Shown here: in pieces, positions 11,335 to 19,855 of the stretch | Numbering within the stretch: the stretch's first letter is position 1 | How the letters are laid out: each line of letters opens with the position of its first letter | NCBI GenBank assembly: GCA_017448825.1 | Contig: JAFSKR010000072.1 | Span: 32,564 to 96,563, forward strand | DNA from: Bacteroidaceae bacterium | GTDB lineage: Bacteria > Bacteroidota > Bacteroidia > Bacteroidales > Bacteroidaceae | DNA length: 64,000 nucleotides | Direction: 5' to 3' | Notes under the pieces: generated by a model | The model's input: only the letters and a program-made list of their open reading frames with translations | The model's database searches: none | Told to the model about the DNA's origin: nothing | Made by a program: the position numbers and the translations under genes

Positions 11335-12135
11335 ATGAATACGCGCGCATACACGGAAACCACTTTTGATGAAAAAGCCGAGGTACCGGTGTCATCAAAA
11401 TGGATGCTTGGAGTGAGGAAAATGACTGCACCGAAGTGGACGATTGCAAAAGAAACCGCCACACTGAAATGGGTCGTATTGGGCGTAGTGTTTCTTTGGA
11501 GTGTCATGATTCAAGCACAGCAAGTGAGTGTGAGAAACAATGTGGTGTATGATGCGGCTTTGACTCCCAATCTTGGATTTGATGTGGCGGTGGATGAGCA
11601 TTGGTCGGTAGGTGCCAATGTGGGTTTCCGTCCATGGCCTACCGATGACAACAAAGAGAAAAAATGGCGACATCTGTTGGTCGCTCCCGAATTTCGCTAC
11701 TGGAATGCACCTCAAAGTGCTTTGCGACTGCCGAAGAGTGATTCCCTTTATCGGGCACATATGGGGTATTGGGGATTGAACTTGATTTATAGCCACTACA
11801 ATGTGGGTGGCGTGAAATTTCCATTTGGACTTTATAAGACGGTGCGTAACCATCGCTTGCAGGGTGACTTGTTTGCTGTGGGTGCTTTCTATGGTCATAC
11901 ATGGCGTCTCAGCCCTTGGCTTCGCTTGGAGGTGGAGGCTGGTATGGGCTTCGGTTATGCATGGGCAGATAAGTATGACTGCCCTCATTGTGGTGCTTAT
12001 CTGGGCAAGCACAACAAACCGTTCCTGTTACCTAAGTTGGCACTGAATCTGGTGCTTGACCACCAACAGAAAGAAGTGGTAGCACCCTCTCCGCCTTTCG
12101 TTGCCCCGACAACGCATCAGAATGTGGAAAAGTAA
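11335..12135 (+). CDS. DUF3575 protein of fimbrial cluster (outer-membrane beta-barrel-like)
   Basis: The chosen ATG (11335) follows a purine-rich stretch (aggaacgaagaa); a TTG 14 codons upstream is less likely. The 266-residue product has an unusually long N-region before its hydrophobic signal segment ('LKWVVLGVVFLWSVMIQAQ', about residues 43-61), so translation may really begin at a later Met. After it come 'VSVRNNVVYDAALTPNLG', 'WSVGANVGFRPWP', 'WRHLLVAPEFRYW', 'GDLFAVGAFYGHTW' and 'RLEVEAGMGFGYAW': short alternating strands typical of DUF3575, a small barrel-like family encoded at the head of Bacteroidetes fimbrillin operons. 'CPHCG' near residue 220 is a possible metal or disulfide site. 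Family knowledge links it to pilus assembly, but its exact role is not established. Confidence 0.82.
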   Translation: MNTRAYTETTFDEKAEVPVSSKWMLGVRKMTAPKWTIAKETATLKWVVLGVVFLWSVMIQAQQVSVRNNVVYDAALTPNLGFDVAVDEHWSVGANVGFRPWPTDDNKEKKWRHLLVAPEFRYWNAPQSALRLPKSDSLYRAHMGYWGLNLIYSHYNVGGVKFPFGLYKTVRNHRLQGDLFAVGAFYGHTWRLSPWLRLEVEAGMGFGYAWADKYDCPHCGAYLGKHNKPFLLPKLALNLVLDHQQKEVVAPSPPFVAPTTHQNVEK

Positions 12136-12164
12136 TAGAAGAATCAATAAAAAAGCATAGAACA

Positions 12165-13937
12165 ATGAAAAGGATTTTAGAACAGAATGCAAAGACACTG
12201 CTTTCTTTAGCCATCATGTTGATGGCAATGCTCTTCACTGCCTGCTCCAGCAGCGATGACGAGGTGAACGCTGAAGGTTCGCGAGGTGTCGTGAAGGCTG
12301 AGTTCACCATTTCTTTCCCCAACAAGGTGGGGTCAACCAGAATGAGTGCGGCTACCGTCCAAGCAGCTGGACAGACGTTCAGGGGCATCAAGGATATTGA
12401 ATTGTATCCGTTCACTACTCAAGCAAGCGGAATTTCCTCTTCGACAACCATTCCCAGCAAAATTACGCTGGCAGCAGGTGTGGGTACTATAGGAACCACG
12501 GGTGCAAGTAGCACGAATGCGAATGAGATTGTCAATGGATCACTTTTTGCGACCAATAATTCTCATCTCTATCAGAACGTTGACATTCCAGTGGGGACGA
12601 GCGCCTTCATGTTCTACGGCGAAGCCATTCCGTCAGCAGGAGACGATGCCGTCAACGGTGCCCTTACGAAGGTGCAGGCAGCAAGCAGCACGACACTTGA
12701 TGGGATTACATTCAGCCTCAAGCAGATATGCCCGAACAGTGCACTTGGCAATAATGCCGCAACAATAGAAACCTACCTGACAAATATCGCAACTGTAACG
12801 GGATGGGCTTCCAGCACTAACGTGTTGCTGCAAAGCTTGTATCAGTCGTTCATCTCCATGAAAGCCGGTTCATGGGCCAGCATCAAGGGGGCAGTGCAAC
12901 AACTCTATACATCCTTGAGTGGTAAGACAGATGCTGTGTCGGTAGCCATCATAGCTGCGATAACTAACGATACATACGTTTCTGCTGTTACTGACGGTAC
13001 CCTCACATTCGTGGAATTAGGCAACTATCCAGCAGATATCAACCTGCCTGATGGTGCGGCATACTTGACTTGGGATGATACGAACAAAAAGTTTATGGAA
13101 GTAGCAGACAATTCTAATACAGGTCTCGATACTACGCCCATGTCTTCTTACGCTTATCCGGCCCCGCTGTACTATTATGTGCTGAGTAACATCGTGACGG
13201 CAGAAACATCGATGGAATCTGTGTACAATGGCACTAACACATGGGCAGACATCACAAATGCCTATGGTACGGCCAATACTTCAGTGACAGCCAATACTCG
13301 CTCCATCGCCATCAAAGACCAAGTTCAGTATGCGGTAGGAAGACTTGATGTCACCGTGCAGGCTGATGGAACGAATCTTACCGATAATAAGAAGGATATT
13401 GCCGTAGGCACCATCAATTTCCCATTGACGGGTATCCTTGTTGGTGGGCAGAAACCTGTGGACTACAAGTTCCAGCAAACTGAAGGAACTGCTTATACAA
13501 TCTATGACAAAGGAGTCTCGGGCATATATCTCACTTCTGCTAAATCTGCCCCGACCTACACTTTGGTGTTAGAGACGAAGGAGGCAACAGCAGCAGATCA
13601 GGCAGACGCAATTGTCAAAATAGCCTTGGAGTTTGAAAATAAATCTGGTCAAACGATTGTAGGAAACAATAATCAACTGATTTATCCTAATACCAAGTTC
13701 TACCTTGTTGGTACGTTAGACCCCTATAAGAACACGACCCAAAAGTATTCGGGAACAGAAACCGTGATAAAAAAGGCTTTTGTACAAGATTATACCACTA
13801 CGGCCAACATGGTGATAAAGAATTTGAAAAAAGCGTATAATACGATGCCCGATTTGCAGGCCCCCCAACTGGAAATGGGACTTTCGGTTGATTTAGGCTG
13901 GAAAACGGGTATCGAACAAACCATCGAGATTCAGTAA
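12165..13937 (+). CDS. Mfa1-like fimbrillin lipoprotein (first paralogue)
   Basis: This 590-residue lipoprotein precursor has a lipobox at C27 ('MLFTACSSSDDE') after a hydrophobic signal. It shows the fimbrillin hallmark near the N-terminus, 'TRMSAATVQ...FRGIKDIELYPF', as in Mfa1/FimA-type major subunits, and is close to the 563 residues of P. gingivalis Mfa1. Other shared markers are 'YPADINLPDGAAYLTW', 'QYAVGRLDV' and a C-terminal strand region 'MPDLQAPQLEMGLSVDLGW'. In type V pili such precursors are lipidated, moved to the outer membrane, trimmed after a basic residue and polymerised by strand exchange; 'EGSRG' before the first strand could be the trimming site (inference). It follows the DUF3575 gene by 29 bases and is probably a shaft subunit. 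Confidence 0.85.
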   Translation: MKRILEQNAKTLLSLAIMLMAMLFTACSSSDDEVNAEGSRGVVKAEFTISFPNKVGSTRMSAATVQAAGQTFRGIKDIELYPFTTQASGISSSTTIPSKITLAAGVGTIGTTGASSTNANEIVNGSLFATNNSHLYQNVDIPVGTSAFMFYGEAIPSAGDDAVNGALTKVQAASSTTLDGITFSLKQICPNSALGNNAATIETYLTNIATVTGWASSTNVLLQSLYQSFISMKAGSWASIKGAVQQLYTSLSGKTDAVSVAIIAAITNDTYVSAVTDGTLTFVELGNYPADINLPDGAAYLTWDDTNKKFMEVADNSNTGLDTTPMSSYAYPAPLYYYVLSNIVTAETSMESVYNGTNTWADITNAYGTANTSVTANTRSIAIKDQVQYAVGRLDVTVQADGTNLTDNKKDIAVGTINFPLTGILVGGQKPVDYKFQQTEGTAYTIYDKGVSGIYLTSAKSAPTYTLVLETKEATAADQADAIVKIALEFENKSGQTIVGNNNQLIYPNTKFYLVGTLDPYKNTTQKYSGTETVIKKAFVQDYTTTANMVIKNLKKAYNTMPDLQAPQLEMGLSVDLGWKTGIEQTIEIQ

Positions 13938-13941
13938 GCGA

Positions 13942-13970
13942 CGCTTCGCTAAATGATAAATGATAAATGA
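13942..13970 (+). repeat. GCTTCGCT-AAATGATAAATGA spacer repeat, copy 1
   Basis: Directly after the first fimbrillin stop comes cgcttcgctaaatgataa followed by a further tgataaatga. The same core recurs after the third fimbrillin gene, in variant form after the anchor gene, and inverted after asnB. No gene is encoded. Confidence 0.7.
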
Positions 13971-13982
13971 AAGATTTGCGAT

Positions 13983-15722
13983 ATGAAGAAATTTTATGAA
14001 TATGCCTTGATGGGCGCGATAGTATTCACGGGTGTAACAGCTTTTACGTCTTGTTCGTCGGATGAAGAGATAATTGACAATCCCGACTATGACCCCGTTG
14101 AGAACACGGTGAAGGCTCATTTGGCTTTCTCTTTGTCAGAAAACGCACACATCGCTGATACACGTATGACCACTGCGGTGGTGCAGGGACAGACCATCCC
14201 AGTGTTCCGTGGAATTCAGGACATCAAACTGATTCCATACGAGGCCTTTGTGCCCAGCACGAATCCCGATGTTCTTCCTCTTCGGGACAAAGTTTATACC
14301 TTGGCAAATCTCACCGCTTTCGATAATGACGGTAAACAGAATGCCAAGGTGTATAACGAACTTGCTATTCCTGTGGGCACAGGTGCATTCATGCTCTATG
14401 GACAGGCAATGAAGATGGACGACAAGTTTGAAAATGGCTCCATCATCGCTCCAGCTGATTTCGTTACGTCTGCTGCCAACTATGCCTTCTCGCTGGAACC
14501 CATTTATCCTTCGGGGGCTATCAATGAGCGAGCAAACGCTTTGTTGGAATACGTGAAGGGTATCCGTTCCGTCGTGACTGAGGTCACCAATCACACCCTC
14601 CATTCTTACCTTGTGGCATTCCAACCTATAGCTGGCTCTTCTGCCAGCATCGAGGCAGCTGTTCAGGACTTGTGGAACAAGACTTGTGTCATCACAGACG
14701 ATGCCGCAGGTGTAGCTGCTGTGAGAAACGCCATCATTGCGCAAGGAGGTATCACCTATGCTACTATCAGTGAAGACGAGAAAGTGACCCTTATCGATGA
14801 GAAAGTGCTGGGTTATCCTGCAAATATCAACCTGCCTGATGGTGCTGCTTCTATCGACTGGTCGGGTGAAGAACCTGCCATCGTGACAGGAAGCCGTGAG
14901 GGATTGTATATGGCATCGCTCAACAGTTACACTTATCCTGCTGCACTCTACTACCGTGCCAATACCGCTATCGGTGTGTCTGACGATGATAGAGTGTCCG
15001 AACGATTCAACGGTAATTCTTGGCAGGAAATTCTGGATGGCAACTATTATTCATGGAATAAGAAGGTGACGGGCAACACTCATTCTATCGCCCTGCAAAA
15101 CCAAATACAATATGCAGTGGGTCGCTTAGACTTGCAAATCAAGGCGGCTGCCTCAACGCTCTACGATGCAAAGGGTGAGGCTGTCACTGTCAGCACATCA
15201 GGCTTCCCTGTTTCCGCTATCTTAATCGGACATCAGAAGAGCGTGAACTTCCAGTTCCAACCCATTGAGACATCTTCAGAATACACCATCTATGACAAGG
15301 TGATGAACGGCACTCTCGCTGCTACTGCCGAGGTTCCCACAGGCATCAACCACACGCTGGTGTTGGAGACGGCTGAAGACATGAAACAGGTGAACATCGC
15401 TGTGGAAATGACCAACAACACGGGCAAGGACTTTGCCGGCAAGGATGGCATCGTGCCTGCTGGTGGCAAATTCTACCTCATTGGTGTGCTTGACTTGGAG
15501 AAGGAAGGGGAAATGAGCGGTAATGCCAGGAGCAAGATATTCGAACAAGACTTCATCACCAAGGTGGTGTTCACCATCACTGAAGGTACACTGGGTACGA
15601 ACAACACCGGACTGGGTGCTGCCTACAACGTAATCCCAGACTTGAAGACACCGCAATTGGAGGTGGCTTTCTCCGTCAACCTCGAATGGCAGGAAGGCAT
15701 CACTTTCATCAAGGACATCTAA
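13983..15722 (+). CDS. Mfa1-like fimbrillin lipoprotein (second paralogue)
   Basis: This 579-residue lipoprotein precursor has its lipobox at C24 ('VTAFTSCSSDEE'). It carries the same hallmark set as its upstream neighbour: 'TRMTTAVVQ...VFRGIQDIKLIPY', 'YPANINLPDGAASIDW', 'QYAVGRLDLQIKA' and 'VIPDLKTPQLEVAFSVNLEW'. It is therefore a full-length paralogue rather than a fragment. The two proteins clearly differ outside these motifs, so this is an old duplication, not a recent copy. The gap to the upstream gene is 45 bases and holds a GCTTCGCT-type repeat; the anchor gene follows after 15 bases. It is likely a second shaft or adaptor subunit. Which paralogue is the main one cannot be read from sequence. 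Confidence 0.85.
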   Translation: MKKFYEYALMGAIVFTGVTAFTSCSSDEEIIDNPDYDPVENTVKAHLAFSLSENAHIADTRMTTAVVQGQTIPVFRGIQDIKLIPYEAFVPSTNPDVLPLRDKVYTLANLTAFDNDGKQNAKVYNELAIPVGTGAFMLYGQAMKMDDKFENGSIIAPADFVTSAANYAFSLEPIYPSGAINERANALLEYVKGIRSVVTEVTNHTLHSYLVAFQPIAGSSASIEAAVQDLWNKTCVITDDAAGVAAVRNAIIAQGGITYATISEDEKVTLIDEKVLGYPANINLPDGAASIDWSGEEPAIVTGSREGLYMASLNSYTYPAALYYRANTAIGVSDDDRVSERFNGNSWQEILDGNYYSWNKKVTGNTHSIALQNQIQYAVGRLDLQIKAAASTLYDAKGEAVTVSTSGFPVSAILIGHQKSVNFQFQPIETSSEYTIYDKVMNGTLAATAEVPTGINHTLVLETAEDMKQVNIAVEMTNNTGKDFAGKDGIVPAGGKFYLIGVLDLEKEGEMSGNARSKIFEQDFITKVVFTITEGTLGTNNTGLGAAYNVIPDLKTPQLEVAFSVNLEWQEGITFIKDI

Positions 15723-15737
15723 TCAACAAGTCTTGAC

Positions 15738-16850
15738 ATGAGCACAAGAAAGTCATACGACCTACAACATGAGAAACGCATACCCTTGGTATGTGTTCTT
15801 GTGTTGTTGTTTGTACTCATGACAGGCTGCTCCGCCATTGATGATGATTTAAGCGACTGCGGGAATGAGCACCAACTGGACTATGAACTCCAACTGGTGA
15901 CCAATATGAATACCGAACTGCAAACGGAACTGACCACACAGACGGAAGTGGCCATTGCAAATTCCTTACGTTTGCACCTGAACGACATCTTCACTGATTT
16001 CGCCCACGATGTGGACTTATCGTTTTACGACACTGAAGGCGACTCTCTCCGCTTGCAGCATGATGAGCACATCATGGATGCCAATCAAGCCAGTTATACG
16101 CTTCACTTGCCCATGCGGAAGTATATGCATCTTGCCGTTGCCAATGTCGTGGACAATCCGATTGTCGCGCTTGTGAATGACGAACGTTGCCACACGTCTC
16201 TGCTTCGTCAGACAGGGAATGGTGGTACTACATCACATCGCGACACCATCTCCTCACACACCACGGGCATCTTCACGGCACGCCAGCCAATGGATGTGCT
16301 GGAAGGTGTTAACCAGACGTTTAATGTGCACCTCTATATGGCGAACTGTGCCGCAGTGTTGGTGCTTGACCCACGAGGACAGAACATTGATGGTGTACGT
16401 GTTTTCAGTACAGGCTTTGCCACGGCTTTCAACATCGCTGACAGCACCTACATCTATTCAGAAAATCCCCCTATCGTGCGCACAGAGACCATCACACTCG
16501 ATGAGAGTGCCTTGCAGGCTTTCTGTTCGGTGAACTTCCCCTCGCGCGTACATTATAATAATAATAACGAGGCAAAAGAGGATACCCGATCCATCATTCA
16601 GACTGAAGAACCCTCCATCGTTCCAATAGGTGAAGAACCATTTTGGAGTTTTGAAGTTTATATACGTGCTGCCGATGGCACCATCACCCAAACGTGCCTG
16701 GGCATCAAGGAGCCACTGCAAGGTGGACAACTGAAAGTGTTCAAGTGTTGGGTCGATGAACAGGGAGCAGCGAGGACTGATGACCAAGAGGTGGCGGTCA
16801 GCGTAAAACTGAACTGGAAAGAAGGTTCTGAATTTAATCCAGACCTATAA
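15738..16850 (+). CDS. FimB/Mfa2-family fimbrial anchor lipoprotein
   Basis: This 370-residue lipoprotein (C31 in 'VLMTGCSAIDDDLSDCG') shows the characteristic N-terminal pattern of the Mfa2/FimB anchor family: lipobox, a short acidic stretch with a second cysteine, then 'LDYELQLVTN'. Middle segments such as 'YTLHLPMRKYMHLAVAN' and 'INGV'-like 'NIDGVRVFSTGFATAFN', followed by 'VRTETI', fit the same fold. In P. gingivalis the anchor stays lipid-linked in the outer membrane and limits filament length. Here it is placed after two fimbrillins and before a third, so one anchor would serve three shaft-like proteins. The gap of 15 bases to the previous gene supports co-translation. A natural residue run 'YNNNNEAKEDTR' marks a low-complexity linker near residue 275. 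Confidence 0.85.
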   Translation: MSTRKSYDLQHEKRIPLVCVLVLLFVLMTGCSAIDDDLSDCGNEHQLDYELQLVTNMNTELQTELTTQTEVAIANSLRLHLNDIFTDFAHDVDLSFYDTEGDSLRLQHDEHIMDANQASYTLHLPMRKYMHLAVANVVDNPIVALVNDERCHTSLLRQTGNGGTTSHRDTISSHTTGIFTARQPMDVLEGVNQTFNVHLYMANCAAVLVLDPRGQNIDGVRVFSTGFATAFNIADSTYIYSENPPIVRTETITLDESALQAFCSVNFPSRVHYNNNNEAKEDTRSIIQTEEPSIVPIGEEPFWSFEVYIRAADGTITQTCLGIKEPLQGGQLKVFKCWVDEQGAARTDDQEVAVSVKLNWKEGSEFNPDL

Positions 16851-16855
16851 AGGAG

Positions 16856-16900
16856 CTTCGCAAAAGGATAAAAGATAAGGATGCTTCGCTAAAGGAGTGC
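16856..16900 (+). repeat. GCTTCGC-type spacer repeat, degenerate double copy
   Basis: The 89-base gap after the anchor gene contains two degenerate copies, gcttcgcaaaaggataaaag and, 27 bases on, gcttcgctaaagg. They are related to the spacer repeats after the first and third fimbrillin genes. Confidence 0.5.
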
Positions 16901-16939
16901 TGAAGAAAAAAGAAGGGATGAAAAATAACGTATTGTACT

Positions 16940-18688
16940 TTGAAGAGTAGGATATACATAATCATATTGACTCTGTTGACAGTTTGTGGATGGCAAAGTT
17001 GTTCAACAAGCGATGACGGTGATGCCCCCATCACCCACGAGGGTTTCGTGACTGTTGATTTGGCGTTGAATGTATCTACGAATCAGCAAACACAGGACGG
17101 CACCCGTATGTCGGCAGACATCGTGCAAGGAGGGACGACACCTGCTTATCGTGGCATTCAGGACTTACGGCTCTTCCCTTTTGGTGCTGCTGAATCTGTC
17201 AGCAGTTCAGACCAACCGTTGCAAGGTGTTACAGATGTAACAGAAGGAGAAAAAGTTTCTTCTGACAATCAAAACTATCTGAAAGAGGGTATAGACCTTT
17301 ATATAGGAACAAAGTCATTTCTTAGTTATGGCAGGGCTAAAACACAGATAGTCAAGACTGGAGGTGGTGATACGGATGAAATAGCAACCAAATTTAAGAA
17401 TGGCTCTGTGATTGCCCACTATCCGACAAACATAGCCAAAGCTGGTGATGTCACTTTCGATTTGGAGCCTATCAAGGCCACAAATACAGCAGATGCCAAG
17501 GCTACAGCCATTGCTGAGTCTCTGACAGAGATTGCCAATGTCGAGGCTACGGTCGGAGGAGTAACCAAGAGCTGGAAAGACATACCAACAGGAAACCTCA
17601 AACTTTATTTCGAGAACTTCACTGGTGGTGGAAATCTTATCGCTGGTTCCAGTGCAAATGCCCAAAAACTTGTAGCGCAGTTGAACGCGGATCTTGTGAA
17701 CCTCGTTTTCTCAACAGATGATACAGAAAATCAAGCGGTAAGGGATGCTATTGTGACAAAAATTGGGACAACGACCATCGAAACTGGTTATCCCGCCAAT
17801 ATGTATCTCCCTGATGGTTCCGCTGTGCTCAAGTGGGATGAGACTACTTCAAAGTTTCAGCCAGTTGTCACAAAGTCTTCCACTGATGCGTTGGATATGA
17901 ACGACCCAAGTCGTTACGTATATCCTGCAGAGTTGTACTACTACGGCAATAGTCCTATTAGAACCTCTACGAATAGTCAAAAGGACAAATATACCCAGAC
18001 ATGGGAAAACGTCTTGAATCATTATTCCTCCGCAACAGAAGTGGCAGTATCCACTCAATCGGTAGCTATTGAGAAGCCTCTCGATTACGGAGTGGCTTGT
18101 TTGGTGGCTACCATCGTGAGCAGTAGCGATGAATTAAAAGATGCTGATGGTAACAATGTGAGTGTTGCCAATTCTGTATTCCCTCTAAAGGCGATTCTGA
18201 TTGCGGGTCAATTATCTCAAGCCTTTAATTTTGAGCCAGTTGAAGATGATGAGGACGAACACATCATCTATGACATAGACATCCCCAGTGTGGCACTCTC
18301 AACAACAGAATCCACTCCCATCTATACACTGACGTTTTCGAGCAGGCTCAACAAGCCTGTGAATGTCGTGCTGGAGTTCGAGAATAAAAGCGGAGCACTG
18401 TTTCATGGTTACAACGGTGGTATAGTCTATCCCGACACCAAGTTCTATTTGGCGGGTAGAATCACACCATCAACGAATGTCAATGAGGACGAACACAAAC
18501 AGCGGGTGTTCACTCATGACTATCAGACTACGGTTCAGTTGAAAATAGGCAGTTTGAAGAATGCCTACAATGTGATTCCAGACTTGAAGTCCGCGCAGTA
18601 TGATGTGGAGGTCGTGAACTTTGGCGTCAAACGATGGACTGATGTCAATGCAGACAATCCAGAAAGGCACTCCTTTTATAATTGGTAG
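16940..18688 (+). CDS. Fimbrillin-like lipoprotein (third, divergent paralogue), TTG start
   Basis: This 582-residue lipoprotein has the same hallmark as the other two fimbrillins ('TRMSADIVQ...AYRGIQDLRLFPF', 'YPANMYLPDGSAVLKW', 'AYNVIPDLKSAQYDV'). Its C-terminus departs from theirs and ends 'RHSFYNW', and its 'AVGRLD' segment is altered to 'GVACLVA'. The only workable start is a TTG at 16940, giving MKSRIYIIILTLLTVCGWQSC with lipid attachment at C21. The frame is closed by a TGA at 16919. An ATG at 16918 opens an 11-codon overlapping ORF in another frame, ending at 16950, so translation may reinitiate at the TTG. The altered C-terminal strand may mean a terminal or minor subunit, which is inference. 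Confidence 0.8.
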   Translation: MKSRIYIIILTLLTVCGWQSCSTSDDGDAPITHEGFVTVDLALNVSTNQQTQDGTRMSADIVQGGTTPAYRGIQDLRLFPFGAAESVSSSDQPLQGVTDVTEGEKVSSDNQNYLKEGIDLYIGTKSFLSYGRAKTQIVKTGGGDTDEIATKFKNGSVIAHYPTNIAKAGDVTFDLEPIKATNTADAKATAIAESLTEIANVEATVGGVTKSWKDIPTGNLKLYFENFTGGGNLIAGSSANAQKLVAQLNADLVNLVFSTDDTENQAVRDAIVTKIGTTTIETGYPANMYLPDGSAVLKWDETTSKFQPVVTKSSTDALDMNDPSRYVYPAELYYYGNSPIRTSTNSQKDKYTQTWENVLNHYSSATEVAVSTQSVAIEKPLDYGVACLVATIVSSSDELKDADGNNVSVANSVFPLKAILIAGQLSQAFNFEPVEDDEDEHIIYDIDIPSVALSTTESTPIYTLTFSSRLNKPVNVVLEFENKSGALFHGYNGGIVYPDTKFYLAGRITPSTNVNEDEHKQRVFTHDYQTTVQLKIGSLKNAYNVIPDLKSAQYDVEVVNFGVKRWTDVNADNPERHSFYNW

Positions 18689-18690
18689 GG

Positions 18691-18720
18691 GCGCTTCGCT
18701 AAATGATAAATGACAAATGA
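18691..18720 (+). repeat. GCTTCGCT-AAATGATAAATGA spacer repeat, copy 2
   Basis: The gap after the third fimbrillin begins with gcgcttcgctaaatgataa then tgacaaatga. It is nearly identical to the copy at 13942-13970 and likewise sits directly behind a stop codon. Confidence 0.7.
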
Positions 18721-18750
18721 CAAGGATAACGAATAACGGATAAAGAGGCA

Positions 18751-19845
18751 ATGAAGATGATGCATACATATATTTCTCGGTTGGCAATCCTGCTCGGCAT
18801 GACGCTCATGCTGTGCTGTGCCTGTTCCAATGACGATAGCAGCGAACAGCACACACGGCAAGAACGTGAGTTCCACTTCATACCCTGCTGGCAGACACTT
18901 CCCGACATCAATGCCTCTCTCACACGTTCCATCCCCACAGGTTATGACCTCTATAGCGGCCAAGACCCAGTCAGCATCCGTGGCTATATCACCACCAGCA
19001 ACCGCATAGACTTCTATGGCGATTTCACTTATGATGGGGAGATTTGGTCTTCGAAGGTGCCTATTGACGATGACACTTACTACATCTATGGTCTCATGCC
19101 CAGCCTATATGCAGACAACATCTCTGTGAGAACACGCACGGGTGATGACTTCGCTAATGGTGCTACGCTCACACTTTCTGGTCTTGATGCAGTGATGGCA
19201 GATGACATTTGCATCATCACAGGGGTGGCGAAGAGTGAGAATAGGGCGGAACCGACGATGGAACTGGGAAAATTTAGTTATACGACCACCACAACAGCGG
19301 GTGGGCACAACTATGTTTACCTGTTGCTGGACCACCTCTATGCCGCCCTTCACTTCAAGATAAGTATCGACAACGAATATAGCAAACTGCGCACCATCAA
19401 GGTGAAGTCGATGAAATTGACCCCTGAAGCAGAATCCTCGACCGCGACGGTGCGCACAGTGGATGCAACGGTGACGCTTACGCCTACCTCTGATGGCAGC
19501 ACACCAATGGCACTCTCCTTCACCAACCAGACAGGTGAGGGAAAGGGAATCACTCTCTATCCTGAGAATCCAACGGAGGCAAAAGATTTCTATGCCTACA
19601 TAGCACCGCTGACCACGACTGCCTCCAACAGACGTTTCCTTCTGGAATGCACATACGATGTGTATGACAGCAAGGGCACCCTTTTGGTTAGAGAAAATGA
19701 AACGTCAAAGAACTACTTGACTCTCAATAGCAACACACTTTTGTCGGGTGAAAGATACATGGTTGAAATAACCGTGATTCCTACATACCTCTATGTACTT
19801 TCCGACCCCGATTTGGACAATCCAACGTTTATCCTAAGTAATTGA
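18751..19845 (+). CDS. Fimbrillin-family lipoprotein, probable tip or accessory subunit
   Basis: This 364-residue lipoprotein has its lipobox at C25 ('LMLCCACSNDDSS'). It is shorter than the shaft-like proteins and lacks their 'TRMS...FRGI' and 'LPDGAA' motifs. Instead it has the pattern common in fimbrillin-family accessory proteins: 'FYGDFTYDGEIWSSKVPIDD' then 'TYYIYGLMPS', a middle 'VYLLLDHLYAALHFKISID' segment, and a late 'GERYMVEITVIPTYLYVLSD'. Two stacked immunoglobulin-like beta domains are expected. Placement after the anchor and third fimbrillin, 62 bases after the latter and 10 before the first giant gene, suits a tip or tip-adaptor subunit, as genes downstream of the anchor fill that role in the Mfa system. 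The tip role is inferred from order, not shown by a motif. Confidence 0.72.
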   Translation: MKMMHTYISRLAILLGMTLMLCCACSNDDSSEQHTRQEREFHFIPCWQTLPDINASLTRSIPTGYDLYSGQDPVSIRGYITTSNRIDFYGDFTYDGEIWSSKVPIDDDTYYIYGLMPSLYADNISVRTRTGDDFANGATLTLSGLDAVMADDICIITGVAKSENRAEPTMELGKFSYTTTTTAGGHNYVYLLLDHLYAALHFKISIDNEYSKLRTIKVKSMKLTPEAESSTATVRTVDATVTLTPTSDGSTPMALSFTNQTGEGKGITLYPENPTEAKDFYAYIAPLTTTASNRRFLLECTYDVYDSKGTLLVRENETSKNYLTLNSNTLLSGERYMVEITVIPTYLYVLSDPDLDNPTFILSN

Positions 19846-19855
19846 AGAATAAGCT

